DNA of 10,324 nucleotides from Sphingomonas sp. (GCA_019747165.1 JAIERC010000286.1:1-10324); one strand, 5' to 3'; positions 1-7,478 are shown, counted from the first letter of the stretch. Program-made: numbers and translations. Notes: generated by a model not told the origin, from the sequence alone.

Positions 1-167
1 GGCGGGTCGGTTATGATCCGGTCTATGGCGCGCGGCCACTGAAACGCGCGGTGCAGCGTTACTTGCAGGACCCGCTCGCTGACCTGATCCTGTCAGGCGC
101 GGTGAGGGATGGGGCGTCTATCCACGCCGAAGAGGGCGATGGGGCGCTGGTGCTGACGGTGGCCTGA
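1..167 (+). CDS. clpB: ClpB disaggregase chaperone, C-terminal end (5' truncated by window)
   Basis: The reading frame starting at base 3 gives 54 residues and stops at TGA 165-167. It contains GYDPVYGARPLKRAVQR followed by DPLADLILSG, the conserved start of the C-terminal (D2-small) domain tail of ClpB/Hsp104-type AAA+ proteins. ClpB is a cytoplasmic hexameric ATPase that works with DnaK to pull polypeptides out of aggregates. The Arg in GARPLKR matches the sensor-2 arginine region of the second ATPase domain. Only the tail is visible, so ATPase motifs and the promoter cannot be judged. ClpA and ClpC share related D2 tails, but the PVYGARPLKRAVQR wording and short acidic end fit ClpB best. 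It converges on the TonB receptor, with 83 bases between the two stop codons. Confidence 0.88.
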   Translation, partial: RVGYDPVYGARPLKRAVQRYLQDPLADLILSGAVRDGASIHAEEGDGALVLTVA

Positions 168-192
168 CATCGGCAGGAGGCCAGTAGCGGAC

Positions 193-228
193 AAAAAAAG
201 GGGCGCGGAAACACCGTTTCCGCGCCCC
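193..228 (-). terminator. Rho-independent terminator of the first TonB receptor
   Basis: Bases 200-212 and 216-228 form a perfect 13-bp GC-rich stem with a 3-base loop. Read on the minus strand, the hairpin is followed by seven Ts (A tract 193-199). It begins 22 bases after the receptor's stop codon. On the plus strand there is no T tract after the stem, so its main job is to end the receptor transcript, although the stem could also slow transcription coming from clpB. Confidence 0.93.
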
Positions 229-250
229 AATATGTGATCAAATTACGAGT

Positions 251-3157
251 TTAGAAAGCAACACGCGCTGAGATCGTGAAGCGACGCCCGACCGTGTCGT
301 ACAGCGACGGGAAGGTATTGCCGCTGTTGAAGCCGGTTGAACCAATCGTGTTGCCAACATCAGGTGCGCTGAGATCGAGCAGGTTATCAACCGTCAGGTT
401 AAAGCTAAGGTTGCCGTTGACCCGCACGCCTGCCGAAAGATCCAGATAATTATAGGCCGGAATCTGGCGGTAAGCAGGGAGAATGGACGCCGGGTTGGTC
501 GACCCAAAGCTGCCCACAGTGCCGGCGGCAGGCTGTGCTGCGCTGGTGCGCGGTTCATAGCTGACCGGGTTCAGATGGCGCCAACGCAGCGACATGTTGA
601 ACTGTTCATAGGTAGCGGTTGTCCGCAGGTTCCACGTCCATTGCGGCAGCACTGGATCGCACGACACGCTGTAATAATTGACGCATTCGCGGATAAAGCT
701 CGATGGAGTCGCCTGGAAGCGGCTACGATCGGTATAGTTACCGTTGAACAGCCAGTTCACGCCGACCGGGCCGAAATCACGCGAATAGCCGACCGAAAAA
801 TCAACCCCGCGCGTTTGCAGCGTGCCGAGGTTGGACGACTGGGTGATAACACCAAGCGTCGTCGAGGGATCACCGCTGAGACCGCCGGTGAGCGGGTTAC
901 GACGGATTGCCGTGCAACGGATATCGGTTGGGCTCGTCTGGCTGAAGCAGCCATTGACGATGTCACCGATGGTTGGGCTCGAAATCGCGCCGACGACGTC
1001 GATCTGATACCAATCCACAGTCGCCGTCAGGTTCTTCAGGAAACCAGAGCCCTGAAAGACAATGCCCGCCGAATAGGTCGTAGCAACTTCCGGTGCAAGC
1101 AATGGGTTACCACCACCCGTGGTGTTGATCTGCCCAGCGATTGGCGCCGGGATCGATCCGTTACGGCTGGCAGGCAAACCAACTGCAGCAAGCTGAGCGA
1201 CGCAGATTGCCGAAATCGCAGCGGCCGTACCACTTGCGCCCTGGCACGGATCAACGGCCAGATTGTTCAGCCCTGTAGAAACAGGGGCAAACAATTCGCC
1301 AAGGTTAGCCGCGCGAACAGCCCGGGTATAGGAACCGCGAAACTTGATTTCAGGGATCGGCGAATAGCTACCACCGTACTTATAGGTCAGGTTGTTTCCT
1401 GAGTTGGAATAATCAGAAAAACGGATCCCGGCATCGATGGTCAAATCATAGATGAACGGGCGGTCTTCGACGATGGGGAGGTTGATTTCGCCGAAGACTT
1501 CGGTCGAATTGAACGCGCCGTTAATCGTGTTGAACGCACCGCCCGAACCGAGCACCGCACCAGGGGTCTGCGAGGGAAGGTCGCCGAACTGGCCACCGGC
1601 GTAATTACGATATTCAATGCCCCCAGCAACAGAGATTGGCTTTGAGGTAAAGGGCAGCGCATAGCCAAAATCGCCGCTGACCGTGCCCTGAACGTCAGTG
1701 AAGGCGGTGTTCACGAACGTTGATGTCGGGATACCAATGAAGTTGAGCTGGGCCTGGCTGATCGAACCCGCAGCACCAAACAGATTGACTGGAACGCAGC
1801 CGGCTGGCGAACCGGCCGGGCAGTTGCGCAGACCCGCCTGAACGTTGGCAGCCAAAGCCGTGTTGGTGTTGACCGTCGTGCGGCTCGTCTCACCATATTG
1901 AACGAAGGCATCCCACTTGAAATTCCCGATCAGCTTACCGCGCAGGCCAGCATTGATCTGGAACACGTTCGACGTGGTGGTAGCGATGCGCGGACCGCTT
2001 TCAACGAAGCGCCGCGCGACGATCGCTGTAATCTCAGTGCCCGCCGCAACGGCTGCGGCGCAGTCTGCGATGCCTGCAAAACCGCAGAGTTGCGTGCGCT
2101 GTGCCGCCGACAGGAACTGGTTGTTGAGCGGGACCTGAAGCTGATTGGTGAACGACCCCGTCGGGGCGAGGTTCTGAGTCACGCGCGACCGGGCGTAAAA
2201 TGCCTCGGCATAAACCTCGACATTCGGCACCAGTTCATAGTGCGACGCACCATAGATCGAATAGCGATCGAGTGGCGTCTGATAATAATTGAGCGGGTTG
2301 AAGTTAAAATCGGAGAGACCCGGGGCGATTGTGCCAGTAGCTGGATCAAACCGAGCCCCAGCGGCGAATGGACCGGTTGTCGGCAGCGGCGAGAACAGCG
2401 ATGCTGGGACGGCCGTGTTCGAACCCTGTGGCAGGCCAGTGGTTGAGGCGCGCGACACCAGGCCAAGCGGGCGATCGCCTTGCAGCACCGGGTCGGTCTT
2501 GGTGTAGCTCAGACCGAGAACGACGTTACCGCGACCATCTGCAAAATCTGCACCGGTGGTAAGGTCGAACCGGAAGTTGGCACCGTCGCCACGTTCGCTG
2601 ATGCCGTAATTGGCGCGGAAATCGACACCCTTGAAATTGGGGTTCGTGATGAAGTTGACCAGACCAGCAACAGCATCGGCACCATAAGAGGTCACGGCTC
2701 CGCCCGTCAGCACGTCAGCGCGCTGAACAAGCGCGACGGGGATGATGTTCAGATCGACGACGTTGTTGAGCCCGGTCGGGACAATGCGGCGACCGTTGAG
2801 CAGCACAAGGTTGCGGTTGGCACCCAGGCCGCGAAGGTTGAACGAGGCCGTACCGTTGGTGCCATTGTTGACACCGGGGTTGATGCCTGCGGGCGTGCCG
2901 GGAATGTCACGCAGCAGCACTTCAACCGATGTCGGCTGGCGGAGATTGAATTCCGCTTCGTTAATCACCGAAACCGGGCTGGACAGCACCAGATCAGGGC
3001 GGGCGATGCGCGAACCAGTAACGATGATGTCGCCGCCCGATTCGGTGGTTTCATCCTCTGTCGCGGGCGCATCCTGCGCGAAAGCGGGCGCCGCCGACAA
3101 CAGCGACCCTGCGACGATGGTTGATACCATCAGGGCGCGGTAAAACGTGGTTTTCAT
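251..3157 (-). CDS. TonB-dependent outer-membrane receptor (968 aa), substrate unknown
   Basis: Outer-membrane active transporter: a 22-stranded barrel gated by a plug and energised by TonB-ExbBD. Residues 1-27 are a signal peptide (MKTTFYRALM..., cleavage likely AFA|QD). A TonB box lies at about 43-49 (DIIVTGS). The plug runs from about 55 to 172, with NLRGLGANRNLVLLNGRR (107-124) and SYGADAVAGLVNFI (157-170). Late barrel signatures are NPLLAPE (684-690) and VDNLLD (923-928). The last residue is Phe after ISARVA, the usual BAM recognition end. All ten cysteines fall in five close pairs (358/366, 446/454, 638/652, 737/748, 825/833), suggesting disulfide-closed extracellular loops. The ATG at 3157 is chosen because AAGGGG (3168-3173) lies 10 bases upstream and the signal peptide begins there; an in-frame GTG at 3196 would add 13 residues without helping. 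The gene is monocistronic, with its own promoter and terminator. No adjacent gene names a substrate. Confidence 0.95.
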   Translation of the reverse strand: MKTTFYRALMVSTIVAGSLLSAAPAFAQDAPATEDETTESGGDIIVTGSRIARPDLVLSSPVSVINEAEFNLRQPTSVEVLLRDIPGTPAGINPGVNNGTNGTASFNLRGLGANRNLVLLNGRRIVPTGLNNVVDLNIIPVALVQRADVLTGGAVTSYGADAVAGLVNFITNPNFKGVDFRANYGISERGDGANFRFDLTTGADFADGRGNVVLGLSYTKTDPVLQGDRPLGLVSRASTTGLPQGSNTAVPASLFSPLPTTGPFAAGARFDPATGTIAPGLSDFNFNPLNYYQTPLDRYSIYGASHYELVPNVEVYAEAFYARSRVTQNLAPTGSFTNQLQVPLNNQFLSAAQRTQLCGFAGIADCAAAVAAGTEITAIVARRFVESGPRIATTTSNVFQINAGLRGKLIGNFKWDAFVQYGETSRTTVNTNTALAANVQAGLRNCPAGSPAGCVPVNLFGAAGSISQAQLNFIGIPTSTFVNTAFTDVQGTVSGDFGYALPFTSKPISVAGGIEYRNYAGGQFGDLPSQTPGAVLGSGGAFNTINGAFNSTEVFGEINLPIVEDRPFIYDLTIDAGIRFSDYSNSGNNLTYKYGGSYSPIPEIKFRGSYTRAVRAANLGELFAPVSTGLNNLAVDPCQGASGTAAAISAICVAQLAAVGLPASRNGSIPAPIAGQINTTGGGNPLLAPEVATTYSAGIVFQGSGFLKNLTATVDWYQIDVVGAISSPTIGDIVNGCFSQTSPTDIRCTAIRRNPLTGGLSGDPSTTLGVITQSSNLGTLQTRGVDFSVGYSRDFGPVGVNWLFNGNYTDRSRFQATPSSFIRECVNYYSVSCDPVLPQWTWNLRTTATYEQFNMSLRWRHLNPVSYEPRTSAAQPAAGTVGSFGSTNPASILPAYRQIPAYNYLDLSAGVRVNGNLSFNLTVDNLLDLSAPDVGNTIGSTGFNSGNTFPSLYDTVGRRFTISARVAF

Positions 3158-3167
3158 TACTGTATTT

Positions 3168-3173
3168 CCCCTT
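3168..3173 (-). promoter_or_regulatory. Shine-Dalgarno sequence of the first TonB receptor
   Basis: On the minus strand this reads AAGGGG, 10 bases before the ATG at 3157. It decides between that ATG and the in-frame upstream GTG at 3196. Confidence 0.75.
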
Positions 3174-3241
3174 TGTCGGGAGGTTCGCGGGCTCACAATT
3201 GAGTCGTGATGGCCGCAAATGCCCGGTTATTGACTGGCTGA

Positions 3242-3269
3242 GTTATCTGGGGAGCTAATTGAAAGTCAA
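3242..3269 (-). promoter_or_regulatory. Candidate sigma70-type promoter of the first TonB receptor
   Basis: On the minus strand TTGACT (3264-3269, five of six matches to TTGACA) is followed after 16 bases by GATAAC (3242-3247, four of six to TATAAT). Transcription would begin near 3235, leaving a leader of about 78 bases. This is the best match in the spacer, but it was picked by eye. The GAAATGT inverted repeat lies 37 bases upstream of the -35 box. Confidence 0.5.
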
Positions 3270-3305
3270 GACCGAGGCGCACGAGCAATAAAGCGTTACG
3301 ATTTA

Positions 3306-3325
3306 GAAATGTTTTGATACATTTC
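3306..3325. repeat. 20-bp inverted repeat, possible operator
   Basis: GAAATGT (3306-3312), six spacer bases, then ACATTTC (3319-3325): perfect 7-bp arms. It sits just upstream of the candidate receptor promoter (-35 at 3264-3269), where an activator or repressor could bind. No T tract follows on either strand, so it does not look like a terminator. The binding protein is unknown. Confidence 0.45.
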
Positions 3326-3347
3326 GGGCGCTGACGTGCGACTCTCT

Positions 3348-3473
3348 ATGCTTTGTACGCCATGTTGCTTGGTTGCCGAGCGGTTCAGCATCACGTTTAC
3401 GCCGTGTTGCTAGACCGATGAGCGGCTTGGCATCGCTTGTACGCTATGTTGCTTACAGCTACGCTGCTGTCTG
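3348..3473. repeat. Three degenerate 42-bp tandem repeats
   Basis: Three consecutive 42-base units (3348-3389, 3390-3431, 3432-3473) share the core TACGC(C/T)(A/G)TGTTGCT, at 3356-3369, 3398-3411 and 3440-3453. The cores recur exactly every 42 bases. Units 1 and 2 agree at 27 of 42 positions, while unit 3 matches mainly in its first half. The block fills the space between the inverted repeat at 3306-3325 and the ATG at 3513. There is no leader, cas gene or spacer diversity, so it is not CRISPR. It could be a set of protein-binding sites or a decayed tandem duplication. Confidence 0.6.
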
Positions 3474-3512
3474 CCCTCGCACGGTAAAATGGGGGCTGTG
3501 ATTGGAGGGATC

Positions 3513-4013
3513 ATGCGATCGTCACAGGCCATTGCGCTTGGTGTTGCCCTGTTCGTGGCCAGACCGGCAGTCGCGTTTGCGGTTGAGCCAAAGCCGCTCG
3601 ACAGGATCGGCGCTTGCAGGAGCGTCGCAGACGACGCCAAGCGGCTGGCCTGTTTTGATCAGGCGGCAGCGGCGCTTGAGGAACGCGTCAAGGCCAAGGA
3701 CGTGGTTGTCGTCGATCGCGAATCGCTCAAACAGGACCGCCGTCGGCAGTTCGGGCTGGTGAATGCGGAAGACCCGACATATCGTGCCGCCGGCGTCAGC
3801 GAGCCTGCCGAATTAAAGGGCAAGATTTTGTGGACAAAACCAGTCGGCCAGTTTCACCGAATTTCAGTGGAAGGTGCAGGGGTCTGGGAGACAACTGAGT
3901 ACACATTCAGGGCCCCTGTCGCAGGCGGTGACGTTGTCATCCGCAAGGGCGCACTAGGCAGCTACAAGATTCAATACGGGCACGAGATCCTCAGAATTCG
4001 TCGGCTTCAATAA
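3513..4013 (+). CDS. Small exported protein of unknown function with a D-A-K-R-L-A-C-F-D motif
   Basis: A 166-residue protein that I do not recognise as a named family. Residues 1-23 look like a Sec signal peptide: R2, a hydrophobic stretch at 6-15, and an AFA cleavage site around 21-23, so the mature form should be periplasmic or secreted. Right after it comes C35-x11-C47 within GACRSVADDAKRLACFDQ. Similar C...D-x2-RL-x-C(F/Y)D segments open many uncharacterised proteobacterial exported proteins, and the two cysteines could form a disulfide. Residues about 51-80 are charged and probably helical; about 98-166 are beta-rich (LKGKILWTKPVGQFHRISVE, WETTEYTFRAP) and end in basic RIRRLQ. The start at 3513 is chosen over ATG 3489 because GGAGGG (3504-3509) precedes it and the signal peptide starts there. 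A TAAAAT at 3485-3490 resembles a -10 box but lacks a clear -35. The gene stands alone between two oppositely oriented TonB receptors. Confidence 0.8.
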   Translation: MRSSQAIALGVALFVARPAVAFAVEPKPLDRIGACRSVADDAKRLACFDQAAAALEERVKAKDVVVVDRESLKQDRRRQFGLVNAEDPTYRAAGVSEPAELKGKILWTKPVGQFHRISVEGAGVWETTEYTFRAPVAGGDVVIRKGALGSYKIQYGHEILRIRRLQ

Positions 4014-4247
4014 CTAAAAAAAGCCCAATAGGACCGCTTGCGGCGATCTAACCACAAGGCAATCGACAGCAATGCTGATTGGTTCATCTTGGCACAGGCC
4101 AATCACCTGGTGCTGGGCCGATCAGCGTCACCTCCGAAGAATGAGGGATAGGTTCGCCCCGAGCGCGCATGGCGCTCAGCCTAATCCCATTGCCAGCCAT
4201 GCAGCGCGCTGGGGCTGGAGCGCCCTGATCTGTCGAGGTTGAACGGC

Positions 4248-4279
4248 AAAAAAGGGGCCATCTCGCGACAGCCCCTTTT
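4248..4279 (-). terminator. Rho-independent terminator of the second TonB receptor
   Basis: AAAAGGGGC (4250-4258) pairs perfectly with GCCCCTTTT (4271-4279) around a 12-base loop. On the minus strand the stem runs into a T6 tract (4253-4248). It starts 22 bases after the receptor stop codon, the same distance as for the first receptor. The plus strand also ends the stem in T4, so it may weakly stop transcription from the small exported-protein gene too. The 234 bases between that gene and this hairpin hold only short stem-loops, for example GAGCGC/GCGCTC at 4161-4177. Confidence 0.9.
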
Positions 4280-4301
4280 CCGTTAGTCATCCAATACGGG
4301 C

Positions 4302-7300
4302 TTAGAAGCTGACCTTCACACCTGCCCGGAACGAACGGCCATAGATGCCGTTGCCGGCTTGAACGGCGTTGTAGAGATACGCCCCATAGGTGACCGGGTC
4401 GATTGGTGGCAGGCGATCAATCAGGTTGAGCACGTTGCCATAGAGCGTGAACTTGTCGTTGATCCGCGCCGTCACATTCATGTCGATCGTGATGTAGCTC
4501 TTCACGCGGGTGCCGGTGCCGGGATAGCCGGGCGCAAGCCCGCCATCGAGGTAGCCAGTGCCCTGATCCTGCGCCGAAAGATCATAGCCGGACGTGTAGT
4601 TCGCCGTCGTTGTCAACGCGATCGGGCCACGCTCAATCGTGTTGGTCCAATGACCACGCCAGCGGAACGTACCAGTGCCGGCCGTCAGGTTGAAGTTGCC
4701 CAGCGTATCAACATAGGTTTCCTTGGTGCCGTCCGGGAAGGTCGTGCTCAACTCCAGGATCAGGCTGGCTTCCAGATCGGTCGTGAACTTGAAGTCGCCA
4801 AAGTTGAACCTGCCGTTCGCGCCGAAATCAATGCCTTCAGACTTTTGTTCATTGGCATTGATCAAGGACGACTGAACGAACGCGATACGTGGACGAAGCG
4901 TTGGGTTGTTCACATCCGGTGCGTCGGCGACCACATTGTACCCAGCCGGGATTGGCTGATTGGCATAATAAGCCGCCACGGCGGGTGCCGACGATGGCGT
5001 GGTGATCACCCCCGTCTTTTTGATGTTGTAATAATCAACCGTGAACGACACGTTTTTGAACGGCTCGAACAAGATGCCGGCAGTGAAGCTGCGCGACTTT
5101 TCAGGCTGAAGATTGGGCGATGCCAGGGTCGTCAGGCCAATCGAATAAGCCGTCAGATACGCCGGGCACGCCGTTGCAGCCGTGGCATTCACTGCGCAAG
5201 CCGCACCATAAGGGGCACGGAAGGATGCAGGAATATTGGTCACCGACTGCGACACGAACCCGGTAGTGGGTAGTGCGTTGGCTTCACCAAAGGCCGGGAT
5301 GCGGAAACCGCGCGAATAGGTGCCACGGATAACCAACTGGCGGATCGGCTTTATCTTGACACCGAACTTGGGCGAGAAAGCATTCTGGCCCGACGAATAG
5401 CTATCGTAACGACCAGAGGCATTCAATTCGACCTGGTCGATAACCGGCGCGTTGACTTCATAAAAGCCCGACGCGACGGTGCGGCTACCAACCGTACCAA
5501 AGGCGTTGAGCGTGAAGTAACGCTGGGTCGGCCCGTTGATATCCGAGTTGGCGCTGGGGGCATTGACGGCTTCGTAATAGACCGAACCGCCAACAGCCAC
5601 CTGGAGCGGACCGCCGGGCAGATCATAGACCGCCTTGGTCAACGATATCTGGCCCTGATAGAGATCCGACGACGCGTTATTGGCATTTGTTGGGGTCAGA
5701 TAATCCTGTGTCGCCTGATTGTTGGCGAACGGATTGACGAAGTTATACGAACCATCGTTGATCACATCGAGCAGATGCTGGATGTAAACATAGCCCGTTT
5801 GCTGGCGAAGCAGATCGGTGTGCATCGCGGTGAAATCAGCCTTGTAGCCGATATCATCAAAGATGGTGCCCGAAGCACCGAATGCAGCACGATAGACGCG
5901 GCTGCGTGTGAGGTTGCCGGTGAGCGTGTTAGCCAAGCTGCCCAGTACCAGCGCCCGTTGACCGGCCGCAGCAAAGGGGTTGTTGGGGTTCAGCCGACCA
6001 TTGGTCGCCGAACAGGTAACAAGCGTACCGCGTGGGCAGACAAAGACCGGAAGCGACAGGACGAACGATCCTGGTGCGCGGATCGCCGCTGCGCTTGACG
6101 TCGAGAATTGTGGAAAGAAAATGCCGGTATTGGCATTGCCGCGGATCGTGGGGTGGGAACCAGTGAACGACGATGTCGATTGCTGGAAGTTCACCGCAAA
6201 ATAAGCTTCGGACGCATCACCGACCTTAGCGGTAAAGCGTGCCGAACCACCGAAGCGCTCAATATTTGGCGCAACCGTCCCATAGGCGTTGACCGGATCC
6301 TCTTGGCAAACCGTGTTCGGGATATTGGCGTTGAGGCTCCCCGTACGATCAGCCGCAGTTGGAGCATAAGGAATGCCCGCTAAGCACTGGCCCGCCAGTA
6401 ACTGGTAGCGTGTACCGGGGATCGATGCGTTCGTGATCGCATCGGCCGGACGGACATAGATATTGCCGCCATTGGTCGCGTTAAGTGTGCCGTTATTAGC
6501 CAACAACCCATTGGTACCAAAGCCATAAAGCTGATTGTTGGGACCACCAATGGCGCGCTGGTCAGACGAGTTAAACGGCGCTGGAAGATCGCTATTGTTT
6601 ACTTCGTTGCTGCGATAATAAAACCCGCTAATGTAGGCGTTATAGCCCTTTTCATCGAGGTCACCGATACCGGCCGTCAACGTCACCCGCTGATTGTCGC
6701 CAAAGCCGCGCTCGGAGACACCGGCTTCGACACGCGCCGAAACGCCCGTAAACTTGCGCTTGGTAATGATGTTGACGACGCCTGCGATCGCGTCGGCACC
6801 ATAGCTCGACGATGCACCGTCGCGCAGCACTTCGACGCGCTCGACGATATCGTCAGGAATAGTGTTCAAATCGACAAAGTTGCGCGAGCCGTCATCCGCG
6901 AGCGGATAATAAGCGGCGCGCAGGCCATCGAACAGCACCAGCGTCGAGTTGGTGGACAGGCCACGCAGCGAGATTGACGATGCGCCGCCGGCGAAGGCGC
7001 CGTTCGCGGTAAACGAGTTGGTCAGCGACGGCCCGTTGTTCGACGCGAGCTGCTGCAGCGCGTCCTGAACGGTGTTGATGCCGCGCTTGTCGAGATTTTC
7101 CTGGGTCAACGTCGTTACCGGCGAAACACCCTCGGTGTCAGTGCGGCGGAACAGCGTGCCGGTCACCACGATATCAACGTCACGATCAGCAGCAGCCGCT
7201 GCGGGCGCTGTCGGCGCCGTCTGCGCAAAGGCGGGTGTTGCCCCGATAGCGAGAACCATCGGCGCTGCTGCGGACAGCAACGCCATTTTCCGCGCGAATT

Positions 7301-7316
7301 TTGGTGATTTTGCCAA
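4302..7316 (-). CDS. TonB-dependent outer-membrane receptor (1004 aa), TTG start, substrate unknown
   Basis: A second TonB-gated outer-membrane transporter. Residues 1-31 form a signal peptide with a basic n-region (K3, K6, R9, K10), a hydrophobic core and AFA|QT cleavage. The TonB box is DIVVTG (48-53). The plug spans about 60-186, with SLRGLSTNSTLVLFDGLR (116-133) and SYGADAIAGVVNIITKR (171-187). Barrel signatures include TYSRGFRIPAFGE (666-678), NLQPEKS (735-741) and VLNLIDR (962-968), and the chain ends FRAGVKVSF with terminal Phe. Its six cysteines again pair (311/337, 427/435, 707/717). The start is TTG at 7316-7314, supported by AGGGG (7325-7329) 8 bases upstream and by the basic n-region, which would be lost if the ATG at codon 11 were used. 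It resembles the first receptor in architecture but differs throughout in sequence, so it is not a recent tandem copy. No substrate can be inferred from neighbours. Confidence 0.95.
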   Translation of the reverse strand: MAKSPKFARKMALLSAAAPMVLAIGATPAFAQTAPTAPAAAAADRDVDIVVTGTLFRRTDTEGVSPVTTLTQENLDKRGINTVQDALQQLASNNGPSLTNSFTANGAFAGGASSISLRGLSTNSTLVLFDGLRAAYYPLADDGSRNFVDLNTIPDDIVERVEVLRDGASSSYGADAIAGVVNIITKRKFTGVSARVEAGVSERGFGDNQRVTLTAGIGDLDEKGYNAYISGFYYRSNEVNNSDLPAPFNSSDQRAIGGPNNQLYGFGTNGLLANNGTLNATNGGNIYVRPADAITNASIPGTRYQLLAGQCLAGIPYAPTAADRTGSLNANIPNTVCQEDPVNAYGTVAPNIERFGGSARFTAKVGDASEAYFAVNFQQSTSSFTGSHPTIRGNANTGIFFPQFSTSSAAAIRAPGSFVLSLPVFVCPRGTLVTCSATNGRLNPNNPFAAAGQRALVLGSLANTLTGNLTRSRVYRAAFGASGTIFDDIGYKADFTAMHTDLLRQQTGYVYIQHLLDVINDGSYNFVNPFANNQATQDYLTPTNANNASSDLYQGQISLTKAVYDLPGGPLQVAVGGSVYYEAVNAPSANSDINGPTQRYFTLNAFGTVGSRTVASGFYEVNAPVIDQVELNASGRYDSYSSGQNAFSPKFGVKIKPIRQLVIRGTYSRGFRIPAFGEANALPTTGFVSQSVTNIPASFRAPYGAACAVNATAATACPAYLTAYSIGLTTLASPNLQPEKSRSFTAGILFEPFKNVSFTVDYYNIKKTGVITTPSSAPAVAAYYANQPIPAGYNVVADAPDVNNPTLRPRIAFVQSSLINANEQKSEGIDFGANGRFNFGDFKFTTDLEASLILELSTTFPDGTKETYVDTLGNFNLTAGTGTFRWRGHWTNTIERGPIALTTTANYTSGYDLSAQDQGTGYLDGGLAPGYPGTGTRVKSYITIDMNVTARINDKFTLYGNVLNLIDRLPPIDPVTYGAYLYNAVQAGNGIYGRSFRAGVKVSF

Positions 7317-7318
7317 GT

Positions 7319-7342
7319 CTTTAACCCCTGTTTTAACCCCCC
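7319..7342 (-). promoter_or_regulatory. Duplicated 12-bp segment carrying the Shine-Dalgarno sequence of the second receptor
   Basis: On the minus strand GGGGTTAAA occurs twice, 12 bases apart, in two adjoining units (7319-7330 and 7331-7342; 10 of 12 bases agree). The nearer copy places AGGGG (7325-7329) 8 bases before the TTG start, and the farther copy supplies a second G-rich site 12 bases upstream. This ribosome site is the main evidence for TTG over the ATG at codon 11 (7286). Confidence 0.6.
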
Positions 7343-7450
7343 ACCCTGCTCAGTGGCAAGGCGATTGGGTTGTTGGTCAGCCGCCGACCTCCACGGAACG
7401 GAGGATCAGCGTTGGGGCTAGACTGGACAGGAAGGGGTGAAGTGTAAACG

Positions 7451-7478
7451 AATCTTTCTGAAAGATTGCTGAATCTTT
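7451..7478. repeat. Three-armed AATCTTT / AAAGATT repeat, operator or leader element
   Basis: Three 7-bp arms lie close together: AATCTTT (7451-7457), AAAGATT (7461-7467) and AATCTTT (7472-7478). Arms 1 and 2 form a 17-bp near-perfect palindrome (8-bp arms around one base). Arms 2 and 3 form a second inverted repeat with a GCTG loop. The middle arm can pair with only one partner at a time, and arms 1 and 3 are 21 bp apart, about two helical turns. It begins 134 bases upstream of the second receptor's start codon. It may be a regulator-binding site or, if transcribed, a pair of exclusive hairpins. Confidence 0.55.

Noticed and set aside
575..1402. 275-codon open frame on the plus strand inside the first TonB receptor
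   Set aside because: It lies wholly antisense to a well-supported receptor gene, has no recognisable domain and is rich in Arg, Thr and Asp, as expected of antisense readings in GC-rich genes.
3158..3196. GTG start at 3196 for the first TonB receptor
   Set aside because: The ATG at 3157 has a better ribosome site and begins a standard signal peptide; the 13 extra residues would sit in front of it.
3348..3413. Cys-rich 21-codon reading frame starting at ATG 3348 within the 42-bp repeats
   Set aside because: The repeats are a whole number of codons, but there is no ribosome site, the frame stops in the second unit, and the drift shows no coding constraint.
3348..3473. CRISPR array
   Set aside because: Only three units, repeats diverged, no constant repeat alternating with unique spacers, and no cas genes.
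4161..4219. Stem-loops GAGCGC/GCGCTC (4161-4177) and GCGCT/AGCGC as a plus-strand terminator
   Set aside because: The stems are only 5-6 bp with no T tract, and lie over 140 bases past the exported-protein stop; probably chance in GC-rich DNA.
4359..5273. 304-codon open frame on the plus strand inside the second TonB receptor
   Set aside because: It is antisense to the receptor barrel, has no domain or signal peptide, and its Arg/Ile/Val-rich composition reflects the complementary codons.
251..7316. Substrate-specific uptake locus formed by the two receptors
   Set aside because: No degradative enzyme, inner-membrane transporter, sigma/anti-sigma pair or regulator lies beside them, and each receptor has its own terminator and regulatory spacer, so a joint system is not supported.
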